In this document: positions 1 through 6,672 of the stretch, in pieces
Position numbering within the stretch: position 1 is the stretch's first letter
How the letters are laid out: each line of letters starts with the position of its first letter
DNA from: a virus
Reading direction: 5' to 3' (one strand)
IMG/VR virus record: IMGVR_UViG_3300042376_001169
Coordinates: 1 to 27,052 of that record
DNA length: 27,052 nt
Position numbers and translations under genes: made by a program
The notes under the pieces: model-generated
The model's input: only the letters and a program-made list of their open reading frames with translations
What the model was told of the DNA's origin: nothing
Databases searched by the model: none

Positions 1-164
1 TTCGCGCCGCGATAGTGGGAATCTACAGTCTATATCGACCGATGCAAGCGCCAGCATGATAGATTCTCCAACGAATTCGGTCCGTATTCGCGCAAGCGTA
101 GGCGTGCGCGTGAGTTACGGTCGAAATAAAATTGTTGGATCGCGCATTCGGCACGTCGGATTAC

Positions 165-193
165 CGGGTATCGGCGAGCCGATCAAGTACCCG
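165..193. repeat. nested inverted repeat / hairpin
   Basis: An inner perfect inverted repeat ATCGGC-GA-GCCGAT (170-183) is flanked by outer arms CGGGT (165-169) and ACCCG (189-193), giving an 11-pair stem with a five-base bulge on the 3' side. No T-run follows, so it does not look like an intrinsic terminator. It could be an operator, an origin element or an RNA structure. Confidence 0.45.
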
Positions 194-270
194 TCAGGTG
201 AGAGAAAGCCAAATTATCGGATGGTGCGTCGCTCCGAGTCGAGGCCCGCGCGTGCGTGCGCGTGGTGGAC

Positions 271-318
271 GCCCGAGCCCGCCCCGGCCCGGCGCCCGAG
301 CCCGAGCCCGCCCCGGCC
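271..318. repeat. 19-bp GC-rich direct repeat, two copies
   Basis: The 19-base sequence GCCCGAGCCCGCCCCGGCC occurs exactly at 271-289 and again at 300-318, a period of 29 bases. Shorter GCCCGA units lie between and after the copies. The tract is strongly C-rich on the + strand. Its function is unknown. Confidence 0.7.
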
Positions 319-431
319 TGAGCCCGACGCCGGCCAGTCTGGCCGTTCGGCTTCTGTTAGGCCGACCAAAACCCGAACGGGCCGAGCGAATATCGGACCG
401 AAGAAAATTCGGAAAATCCCTCACGCTCCCC

Positions 432-460
432 TTGCGTTGAGCCGATGATACTGTAGTATC
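432..460 (+). promoter_or_regulatory. possible early promoter overlapped by a palindromic operator
   Basis: A perfect inverted repeat GATACT-GT-AGTATC occupies 447-460. A -10-like hexamer TAGTAT (454-459, four of six consensus bases) lies inside it, with a weak TTGCGT -35-like box at 432-437 and a 16-base spacer. A palindrome covering a -10 box is the usual geometry of a repressor operator. The first gene starts 65 bases downstream. The palindrome is directly visible; the promoter is inference because its -35 box is poor. Confidence 0.35.
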
Positions 461-524
461 CTACACCGCCAACGTGGCGCAGGACGGACAGACACGACCC
501 CCAAACCGAACAGGACCCCACGAC

Positions 525-941
525 ATGCACCCATTTACGGAACCATTCAACGTAGCATTATCTCAGTCCGAATGCGTCGAACTCGTGCGGATCCTAACCA
601 ATAGAGCGTCTGAGATTCACGCGGCCATATCGTCATGCCTCAAATCGCAATTGAACAGCGAAGGATACCTTTGCAAGTTCGATCGGTACGATGAAACTTT
701 AGTCGATCTATGGGCGGCTGAGTCTCTTACGGCCCTTGCGAGGACCACGATGGAAGCCTACGCGACCGAGAGGGCCCCCCGGATCGTAGAATACGTCACG
801 CGGCGCGAAGCCGAGACAATCACGATGAACCGAAGGAATGATACCGCGACTATTACTGTGCCCTGCAACGTTCACCACAGCACGGGTATTCACCTTCAAC
901 CCTTCATTGCGAGAGCCTACGCAGGGGAATCATTCTCGTGA
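525..941 (+). CDS. hypothetical protein, 138 aa
   Basis: I do not recognise this protein. The ATG at 525 is preferred over an in-frame GTG at 474 because the intervening translation (rich in Thr, Arg and Pro) does not look like protein. The body is soluble and mixed: a helical N-terminal half with Ser/Cys/Glu-rich stretches and an ERAPRIVEYVTRREAE segment near residue 95, then a beta-like Thr/Val segment. There is no signal peptide or membrane segment. Its last bases overlap the next gene as GTGA, suggesting translational coupling. It is the first gene after a possible operator-controlled promoter and groups with two other small early-type genes ahead of a terminator, so a non-structural role is likely (inference). 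Confidence 0.6.
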   Translation: MHPFTEPFNVALSQSECVELVRILTNRASEIHAAISSCLKSQLNSEGYLCKFDRYDETLVDLWAAESLTALARTTMEAYATERAPRIVEYVTRREAETITMNRRNDTATITVPCNVHHSTGIHLQPFIARAYAGESFS

Positions 942-1207
942 TTACCCAGAAGCCCCCAACCATGCATGACCTTGACACCCTCCCCCCGCGCGACCCCGCA
1001 ACCCTCTTCGCATGCCGACGCGCCGGCGCCGCTCTTCGCGCCATCGGAGAGACTCCGATCGATGCGGAATCCTACACGGCCATCTATCACCGATGGCTCG
1101 GAATCCACCAATCACTACGCGGGTCGCGGGCGAACGAAGCCGCCGCCGCGTACCTACGCCTCGCGGACGATATCGACCGACAGTACCGCGCCATCGTCGT
1201 CCGTTGA
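938..1207 (+). CDS. hypothetical protein, 89 aa (81 aa from an alternative start)
   Basis: This small, mostly helical protein is not recognised. The GTG at 938 overlaps the upstream stop (GTGA), typical of coupled phage genes; an in-frame ATG at 962 would give 81 residues. The C-terminal half (Tyr-rich, then Ala-rich helix, ending near ADDIDRQYRAIV) looks like a compact helical domain. There is no membrane segment or Cys motif. It sits between an unknown protein and the Gp88-like gene and probably shares their transcript, which ends at the terminator at 2232-2268. Reality as a gene rests on the overlap, position and protein-like composition. Confidence 0.55.
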   Translation: MITQKPPTMHDLDTLPPRDPATLFACRRAGAALRAIGETPIDAESYTAIYHRWLGIHQSLRGSRANEAAAAYLRLADDIDRQYRAIVVR

Positions 1208-1233
1208 ACCCGAACCACGAAAGGAGCCCGACA

Positions 1234-2208
1234 ATGCCGAACCTCGCTCTTCCGACCATCTCCGCCGCATCCGCCGCCCTCGCTCTCCCTCCGTTTGAAA
1301 CTCCGGAATGGCGCGAGTCATTCTCGCGGGGCATCCGCGCTGCGCTCCATTCGGAGGGCCGCGCCGCTCCGTACCTTCGGCGCACTATCTCGGCCATGCG
1401 CGAGACTCTCGGGCCATCCGACATGTTCGAAGTGTCGGCGCCCGAGCAATCGGGCAACGCCAAACTCGCGAAAAACCGCGCCGTTACCCTCGCGTTTACG
1501 GGCGCGTCGGGGGCGGATTCAGGGCGCTACAACCCCTGCCCCGCAATCGGGGAATGCGGGAAAATTTGCGTCTTAGGGCGCACCTGCGGACTCGCTGCTA
1601 TCGGCCTGGCCGACCACATGATCGGCGCACGGTCGCGCCGATTGGTCGCCATGCGGGAACACCCGCTAGCCGCCGGCGCTGAACTGGTTCGCGCTGCTGC
1701 GAGGGCCTCGCGAATGGCGGATTCGCTCAGTATCCGGACCGTTGCGCGGTTGAATGTCGGAACCGATATCGGGTTTGAGTCAATCCCCGAAGTAGATTCT
1801 CTGTTTGCGCGGTTCGGCATCGATGCTTATGCGTACACCAAACGGCCCGCCGCGGTTCGCGCTGCGCTCGGCGCCGGCGGTTCGGTAGGACGAACCCGGA
1901 TCGTTTATTCATGGTCGGAGCGCGTAAACGAGCCACTCGCTGCGGCGTACCTTCGCGCAGGCGGAACGGTCGCACTTGTGGTCGGGGGCATCGGGCGCAA
2001 CAACGCAGCTTCTCTCTTCTCTGCGGTGAGAATCGGGGGGCAAGCGTTCCCGACTATTGACGGAGATGCGACCGACGATAGGACGCTAGACCCGAGGGGC
2101 ATCGTGGTCGCACTTCGCGGCAAGGGACCGCTCCAAACGCTGGACGGCGTCCAGTCTGTGGGCGGGTTTGCGCTCGGGCCAAACGACGCGCGGCTAGTCG
2201 CAAGGTAG
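1234..2208 (+). CDS. Gp88-like phage protein, 324 aa
   Basis: The ATG at 1234 follows an AAAGGAG ribosome binding site (about 1219-1226); a longer open frame reaches back to 1012 but overlaps the previous gene and reads as Arg-rich non-protein. The order of motifs matches, from memory, the phage 'gene product 88' family: NAKLAKN, then a Cys-rich segment CPAIGECGKIC, then a ten-residue VARLNVGTDI strand, a YAYTKRP turn, an IDGDATDDRTLDP block and a closing IVVALRGKG. Function in the family is, to my knowledge, unknown. The Cys-x5-Cys-x3-Cys spacing followed by strand-type motifs could bind a metal or iron-sulphur cluster (inference). It lies in the early module and is followed directly by a terminator. 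Family confidence is good; function is open. Confidence 0.7.
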   Translation: MPNLALPTISAASAALALPPFETPEWRESFSRGIRAALHSEGRAAPYLRRTISAMRETLGPSDMFEVSAPEQSGNAKLAKNRAVTLAFTGASGADSGRYNPCPAIGECGKICVLGRTCGLAAIGLADHMIGARSRRLVAMREHPLAAGAELVRAAARASRMADSLSIRTVARLNVGTDIGFESIPEVDSLFARFGIDAYAYTKRPAAVRAALGAGGSVGRTRIVYSWSERVNEPLAAAYLRAGGTVALVVGGIGRNNAASLFSAVRIGGQAFPTIDGDATDDRTLDPRGIVVALRGKGPLQTLDGVQSVGGFALGPNDARLVAR

Positions 2209-2231
2209 CCCCGATTCGATGAACGTTAGAC

Positions 2232-2268
2232 GGAACGCGCCTACGCTTGTGGGCGCGTTCTGTTTTTT
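2232..2268 (+). terminator. rho-independent terminator after the early gene cluster
   Basis: GAACGCGCC (2233-2241) pairs perfectly with GGCGCGTTC (2252-2260) around a ten-base loop. It is followed by TG and then a run of six T (2263-2268). It begins 24 bases after the Gp88-like stop codon and separates the early genes from the packaging/structural region. Confidence 0.9.
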
Positions 2269-2289
2269 CGACTCGGCAAAAATTCTTGC

Positions 2290-2319
2290 TTGACTTCCCG
2301 ACATGGCGAGCCGTAGCAT
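2290..2319 (+). promoter_or_regulatory. possible sigma70-type promoter
   Basis: TTGACT (2290-2295; five of six matches to the -35 consensus) and TAGCAT (2314-2319; four of six to the -10) are separated by 18 bases, just downstream of the early terminator and pointing into the gene-free region. No gene starts close by, so it would drive either a non-coding transcript or a long leader into the terminase operon. Confidence 0.35.
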
Positions 2320-2970
2320 CTATTCCCGTAGCACACGGCGCGTACGATTGTGTGCATGGAAGTCTTGTGCGGTTCAGAATGAGCCGATAGACACCAAACG
2401 AATCCGCGAAGTAAAGAGGGGATCGAGCCGACGCCATGCCAGGCGCTCGAGGTAGTCGCGCGTCGATCAAGGCGAGAACCGGACACTCTCCTAAAGTCAA
2501 CCGCGAAGAGCCGACGCGCGAGTCGGATAGGTTGGAACGCGGGAACGGTGAACGGGAACGGGGAACGGGAAGAGGAGGAAGGGGGAACGAGAAGAGGGGC
2601 GAACGCTGAGAGGACCGCGCACGCGTTGCCGGCCTGCGCTCGAGCGTGATGCGCGACGCGATCCCGCGTAGTGGATCGGTCGAACCGCTACGCTCCCCTG
2701 CATAGTGGGCGACTCTTGGCCACCGGACTTAGGGGGGTGGGGCCCCCAACAAACCCTCCTCCTCCCGCAACCACTCAACGGCAACTCTTGTTGCACGTTT
2801 GTATCGAAAGAAAATTTGCGATTTGGGGTGGACCGAAATCCGGGGCGGTTTCTCTGACCCCCCGTATGTGCAAAAATCCAGTTCGGGGACTTCTCGTTGC
2901 ATGGATAGACGAGACTTGGGGGTGAAGATGCCCTCCATGCGGCAGTTTTGTTCGACTGCGCTTCATGCTT
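2320..2970. other. gene-free region upstream of the large terminase
   Basis: No open frame here looks like a gene: the longest are under about 150 codons, lack good starts and have biased compositions. Visible elements are the GAACG repeat array (2535-2605), a GGGGCCCC palindrome (2739-2746), a CT-rich tract (about 2755-2766), a small GCAAC/GTTGC hairpin (2781-2794) and several short C or G runs (for example 2861-2866). A small terminase would normally lie here and I cannot see one. A packaging-initiation (cos/pac) or control region is plausible (inference). Confidence 0.5.
2535..2605. repeat. GAACG direct-repeat array in a purine-rich tract
   Basis: GAACG occurs seven times, starting at 2535, 2543, 2550, 2556, 2563, 2585 and 2601, within an almost pure G/A stretch on the + strand that also includes AGAGGAGGAAGGGGG. 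The first five copies are spaced six to eight bases apart. Short regular arrays like this can be protein-binding sites (terminase small subunit, replication initiator or regulator), but nothing in the sequence says which. Confidence 0.65.
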
Positions 2971-2972
2971 GG

Positions 2973-3001
2973 TTGATGTTCTCGGCTCTTAGGGCTTGAA
3001 T
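2973..3001 (+). promoter_or_regulatory. candidate late promoter upstream of the terminase
   Basis: TTGATG (2973-2978) and TTGAAT (2996-3001), each matching four of six consensus bases, are separated by an ideal 17-base spacer. The predicted transcript start (about 3008) falls in the hairpin at 3004-3019, and the terminase ATG is at 3061. The position suits a late-operon promoter; the sequence match is moderate. Confidence 0.4.
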
Positions 3002-3003
3002 TG

Positions 3004-3019
3004 TGCGACCAAAGTCGCA
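3004..3019 (+). promoter_or_regulatory. short hairpin in the terminase leader
   Basis: TGCGAC-CAAA-GTCGCA is a perfect six-pair stem with a four-base loop, 41 bases before the terminase start codon. There is no T-run. It could be an operator at the start of the late transcript or a 5'-stabilising RNA hairpin. Confidence 0.4.
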
Positions 3020-3060
3020 TGTGGTGTCATTTCCGCTGCGAGAATGCCCTTGGAGGTTCG

Positions 3061-4494
3061 ATGGACGAAGCGGGTGGCTTGACGATGGACGAGTTCATGT
3101 ACGGTTGCCGCGAGGCTCCGCACTGGTTCGTTCCGTTCGTTCTTGGGTTCGACAACGCGCCGATGCACGACGACCTTCAGTTTCACTTGGACTCGAGCGA
3201 CAACGCGTACTGCGAGTTGCCGCGCGGTCACGGGAAGACGAACCAGATGGCCGGTCGGGTGTCTTGGGAGATCGGGAAGAACCCGTTGATCCGGGTGAAG
3301 ATCGTTGGTTCGTCGGACGACGAGGCGACGAAGACGGTGACGATGATCCGGAAGGTGATCCAGTCGGAGGAATACCGGAAGGTGTTTCCGTCGATCGAGG
3401 CCGACAAGGACTCGACGTGGGGGAACACGAGTTTCACGGTGAAGCGGAGTCGATTCCTTCGTGACCCGACTGTGGAGGCGGTGAGCGTGTTCGGTCGCGC
3501 GGGCGGTCGAAGCGATCTGCTGATCGCGGACGACATCTGCGACCTTCGGAATGCGGTGCAGCAGCCGAGCCTTCGCGAGCAGGTGAAAGACGCCTGGAAG
3601 AGCATCTGGTTGCCGACTCTTGACCGGAGCGGGAAGAGGCCGCGGATCTGGAAGTTCGGCACGCCGTACCACGTCGCGGACATCACGGCGGAGTGGCGTT
3701 CGTACCACAGGGACGCGGGCGGGTTGTTCCGGAGGCCGGTGGTCGGGAACCGCAGTCCGTGGGGCGAGGTGTACAGGCCGGAGATGATGGACGACCTTCG
3801 GAAGCAGTACGGGCCGATCGCGTACGGTCGCGCGTACGAGCTGTCGCCGGTGTCGAGCGACCAGTTGGTGTTCGACCACGCGTGGCTGGACAGGTCGATG
3901 TACGAGGGCGAGATCCCGGAGATCGTGAGGCTGACGGGCCAGACGATCGCGGCGACGGACTTCGCGTTCAGCGACAAGTCGGTGAAGAAGGGCGACCCGG
4001 ACTATTCGGTGCTGGTGACGGGCGTTCGGTCGATGGACGGGTACTGCTACGTCGATCGGGTGGTCCGCGCTCGGGTGACGTTCCCGGAGTGGCAGCGGAT
4101 CTGCGCTCGCGAGTGCCGCGCCGGCGGCGTGACGGTGCTGATGGCCGAGGGCAACGGTCCGCAGGCGGGTCTTGTGCAGCAGTTGGCGCAGTCTTGCGGG
4201 GAGCTGTCGGTGGTTCCGGTGATCCGCACGAAGGACAAGTTGAGCCGTGCGAGCGAGAAGCAGGCTTTCGTCGAGCAGGGTCGCTTCCGTCTCCGGAGGG
4301 TGGACGGGAGGGAATGCCGCGAGCACGCGGTCTTGTACGACGAGATGACGACGTTTCCTGCCGGCGACCACGACGACGCGGTTGACGCGGCGGTGGATCT
4401 GATGGAGGCTTGCACGAGGGCGGGGTACGGGTTGACGGCGAAGCCGAACCTATCCCAGAGCGGGCGGGGCAAACTGTGGCGTCTCTATGGATGA
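3061..4494 (+). CDS. terL: terminase large subunit (TerL), 477 aa
   Basis: This is the ATP-driven DNA packaging motor and nuclease that threads phage DNA through the portal. The N-terminal ATPase has a Walker A of the PRGHGKT type (residues 54-60) and a Walker B LLIADD (153-158). The C-terminal RNase H-like nuclease shows its acidic residues in AATDFAFS (Asp300), MAEGNG (Glu363) and HDDAVDA (437-443). The length is normal for a complete TerL. The ATG at 3061 is chosen because GGAGG lies at 3052-3056; an upstream TTG at 3001 is in frame but has no better site and would overlap the leader hairpin. The portal gene follows 12 bases later. No small terminase is seen upstream. Wobble positions favour G (GTG, ACG, TCG). 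Confidence 0.93.
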   Translation: MDEAGGLTMDEFMYGCREAPHWFVPFVLGFDNAPMHDDLQFHLDSSDNAYCELPRGHGKTNQMAGRVSWEIGKNPLIRVKIVGSSDDEATKTVTMIRKVIQSEEYRKVFPSIEADKDSTWGNTSFTVKRSRFLRDPTVEAVSVFGRAGGRSDLLIADDICDLRNAVQQPSLREQVKDAWKSIWLPTLDRSGKRPRIWKFGTPYHVADITAEWRSYHRDAGGLFRRPVVGNRSPWGEVYRPEMMDDLRKQYGPIAYGRAYELSPVSSDQLVFDHAWLDRSMYEGEIPEIVRLTGQTIAATDFAFSDKSVKKGDPDYSVLVTGVRSMDGYCYVDRVVRARVTFPEWQRICARECRAGGVTVLMAEGNGPQAGLVQQLAQSCGELSVVPVIRTKDKLSRASEKQAFVEQGRFRLRRVDGRECREHAVLYDEMTTFPAGDHDDAVDAAVDLMEACTRAGYGLTAKPNLSQSGRGKLWRLYG

Positions 4495-4506
4495 TGGAGG
4501 TATGCG

Positions 4507-6672
4507 ATGGACGAGTTGCTGAACAAGGACCGTGACGAGTCGGAGGCCGCTTCGCCGAAGGGCGTCGTTCCTGCGGGAATGGATCAGCCGGTGGCGCTGC
4601 CGATCGAGATGCAGCGGACGTTCTTCGCGAGCGTCGCGAAGATGCTGAGGAACCCGTCGCTGGCGTACCGCAAGGACCGCCAGTTGATGAAGCAGATGCG
4701 GAACGATCCGGACTGCATGGCTCCGCTCCAGCAGTTGCAGGTGTCGATCGCGGGGCTCGAGTGGCAGGTGAAGCCGTTCGACTCGAGGGATCCGATGCAG
4801 GAGGAGATCGCGGAGAGGACTTCGGAGATCATCAAGCGGATTCCGCGGCTCGCGGACCTGAGCCGGCATCTTCTCGAGGCGGTGTGGTACGGGTCGAGCG
4901 CCGCGAACATCATCTATCACCGCCGTCCGAACGGGATCATCGAGGTCAAGGATTGGATCCCGTTCCATCCGGACACGCTGACGGTCGATCTCGAGGGCGC
5001 GCCGGCGATCCGCGTCGGCCCGAGGTACTACGCGGACATGGACGGCACGGGCGGCGAGACGGTGCAGGGCTTCGACTCTCGCGTGCACAGGCTGACGGAC
5101 GTGGAGCGCCGCGCGGTGGTGTGGCATCGGTACATGGTGCAGGGTCCGGACTTCGACGATCCCTACGAGACGGCGTACGCGTACCTCGGCAGGGGCGTGC
5201 GCGACGTGGTGTGGTGGTACTGGAACTTGAAGCAGGCGGTGCTTCAGAACTGGGCGACGTACGCGGAGCGGTACGCGCAGGGCATCCGCGTCGGCTACTA
5301 CCCGATGGCGAACAAGGACGGCAAGAAGGAGATGGAGGACATCCTCCGGAACCTCGTGGGCGACGTGAGCGCGGTGGTCCCGCGCGCGACTCCCGGCCAG
5401 AAGGACTACGAAATCGAGATCAAGGAACCGGGCGCGGCGCGCGCGCAGGTGTTCGCCGACCTGACCGAATGGCTCGCGAAGAACATCAAGGAGCTGATCG
5501 TCGGCCAGAGCGCGACGAGCGAGGCGGTGTCGAGCGGCATCGGGTCGAACATCGGGACGCAGCACCAGAAGACGTTCACGCGGCAGATGCGGTTCGTCGC
5601 GGACGGGCTCGGCGAGACGATCACGGAAAACCTCGTGCGCGAGATCGTGGACATGAACTACGGTCCGCAGGAGTTCTACCCGCGGTTCGAGTTCTCGGTG
5701 GAGAGCCCGGAGAGCGAGAAGCGCCTCGAGGCCATCCGCATCTTCGTGAACGAGCTTGGCGGCACGGTGAGCGAGGCCGAGACTCGCAAGATGCTCGGGC
5801 TCGCGATCCCCGACGTGGACGAGCCCGTGCTGACGGGCAAGGTCCGCGACGTGATGCCGGAGATCGGCGAGAACGGCGGCGTGGAAGACGAAGAGGCAGA
5901 CGGTCCGATGCTGAACGCGAGGCAGGTGTTCGGCGGCATGAGCGAGAAGGAGTTGCGGCGCGAGGCTCGACGCCGGCGGCGCAAGGGGCGAAAGTCAACC
6001 GGAAACTGCGGGAACGGGTTCGGCGGGTTCACCGACTCGAACAAGTGCGCCTCCGGTCCGCACGACTATCCATCGACCCGCAAGAGCCCGCGCAAGAAGT
6101 CGCGAAACTCCCGCGAGATCGGCGAGGAGGTGATCCGCAAGCATCGTGTTCTTCTCGAGGAGGGCTACGACGAAGACCAGGCGTGGGCCATCGCCTACGA
6201 CATGGTTCAGAAGGGCGTGCATGAGCGGAGCAATCCGCAGCACGCCCGCGACTCGAAGTCCCATCGGGAAATGGTGGAAGAGCTGGTGCGCGGCGGCATG
6301 AGCGAGGAGCAGGCTTCGCAGGTCGTGAAGCGCAGGATGAAGGGGATCATGGAGAAGGGCGGCGATGGATTCGTGCCGCCGGAGTCCGTCGCCGCGAACG
6401 CGCGCAAGGCGCTCGAGGTCCGCGAGACGAAGCCGGAGTCGGAGCGCGGAATGACGCAAGTGGGCATCGCGCGCGCGCGTGACCTTGCAAACCGCAAGTC
6501 GGTTTCCATCGAGACGATCCGGCGCATGGTGTCGTTCTTCGAGCGGCACGAGGTGGACAAGAAGGGCGAGACGTGGGGCGAGCAGGGCAAGGGCTGGCAA
6601 GCGTGGAACGGATGGGGCGGCGACGAGGGATGGTCGTGGGCGCGCGGCATCGTCGAGAAGGAGGGCGATTGA
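4507..6672 (+). CDS. portal protein, Mu gp29/DUF935-like, with a multi-module C-terminal extension, 721 aa
   Basis: The portal forms the ring at the capsid vertex through which DNA passes. Residues of about 30-450 follow the Mu gp29-like (DUF935) pattern: an NDPDCMAPLQQLQVSIAG helix, GLEWQVKPFD, then the stem/wing helices with LIVGQSATSE and TQHQKTFTRQMRFVADG. After about residue 495 the protein carries extra material: a Gly/Cys linker (499-515), a basic stretch, two similar helical hairpins (545-567 with EEGYDEDQAWAIAYDMV, and 589-612 with RGGMSEEQASQVVKRRM) and a C-terminal domain (629-718) ending in WGGDEGWSWA (703-712). I recall similar terminal domains in other phage head proteins, of unknown function. 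GGAGG at 4496-4500 supports the start; the stop overlaps the next ATG (TGATG). Confidence 0.85.
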   Translation: MDELLNKDRDESEAASPKGVVPAGMDQPVALPIEMQRTFFASVAKMLRNPSLAYRKDRQLMKQMRNDPDCMAPLQQLQVSIAGLEWQVKPFDSRDPMQEEIAERTSEIIKRIPRLADLSRHLLEAVWYGSSAANIIYHRRPNGIIEVKDWIPFHPDTLTVDLEGAPAIRVGPRYYADMDGTGGETVQGFDSRVHRLTDVERRAVVWHRYMVQGPDFDDPYETAYAYLGRGVRDVVWWYWNLKQAVLQNWATYAERYAQGIRVGYYPMANKDGKKEMEDILRNLVGDVSAVVPRATPGQKDYEIEIKEPGAARAQVFADLTEWLAKNIKELIVGQSATSEAVSSGIGSNIGTQHQKTFTRQMRFVADGLGETITENLVREIVDMNYGPQEFYPRFEFSVESPESEKRLEAIRIFVNELGGTVSEAETRKMLGLAIPDVDEPVLTGKVRDVMPEIGENGGVEDEEADGPMLNARQVFGGMSEKELRREARRRRRKGRKSTGNCGNGFGGFTDSNKCASGPHDYPSTRKSPRKKSRNSREIGEEVIRKHRVLLEEGYDEDQAWAIAYDMVQKGVHERSNPQHARDSKSHREMVEELVRGGMSEEQASQVVKRRMKGIMEKGGDGFVPPESVAANARKALEVRETKPESERGMTQVGIARARDLANRKSVSIETIRRMVSFFERHEVDKKGETWGEQGKGWQAWNGWGGDEGWSWARGIVEKEGD

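Larger units (their letters stand above)
1..440. other. non-coding GC-rich leader region with repeats
   Basis: I see no convincing gene here. Open frames exist on both strands, but their translations are Arg/Pro/Ser-rich with no recognisable fold, as expected of GC-rich non-coding DNA. The stretch holds a nested inverted repeat (165-193), a 19-bp direct repeat (271-289 and 300-318), a GGCCAG/CTGGCC inverted repeat (332-344) and a distant CCGTTCGG/CCGAACGG pair (343-350 with 373-380). It precedes a possible promoter/operator and the first small genes, so it may be a control or replication region. That role is inference. Confidence 0.5.

Noticed and set aside
56-448. Open frames in the left leader (130-codon + strand frame and shorter ones)
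   Set aside because: Low-complexity Arg/Pro/Ser translations over GC-rich repeats, no ribosome binding site and no protein-like pattern; frames arise from lack of AT-rich stops.
2535-2605. GAACG array as a CRISPR
   Set aside because: Units are five bases with spacers of one to seventeen bases; no repeat-spacer structure.
2671-2925. 84-codon + strand frame in the terminase leader as a small terminase
   Set aside because: Pro/Gly-rich, no helix-turn-helix-like segment, no ribosome binding site; not TerS-like.
2989-4371. 460-codon minus-strand frame opposite the terminase
   Set aside because: Arg/His/Pro/Val-rich shadow of a high-GC gene; TerL on the + strand has all catalytic motifs.
4450-5565. 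371-codon minus-strand frame opposite the portal
   Set aside because: His/Arg/Leu-rich shadow; the portal frame is supported by motif and ribosome binding site.
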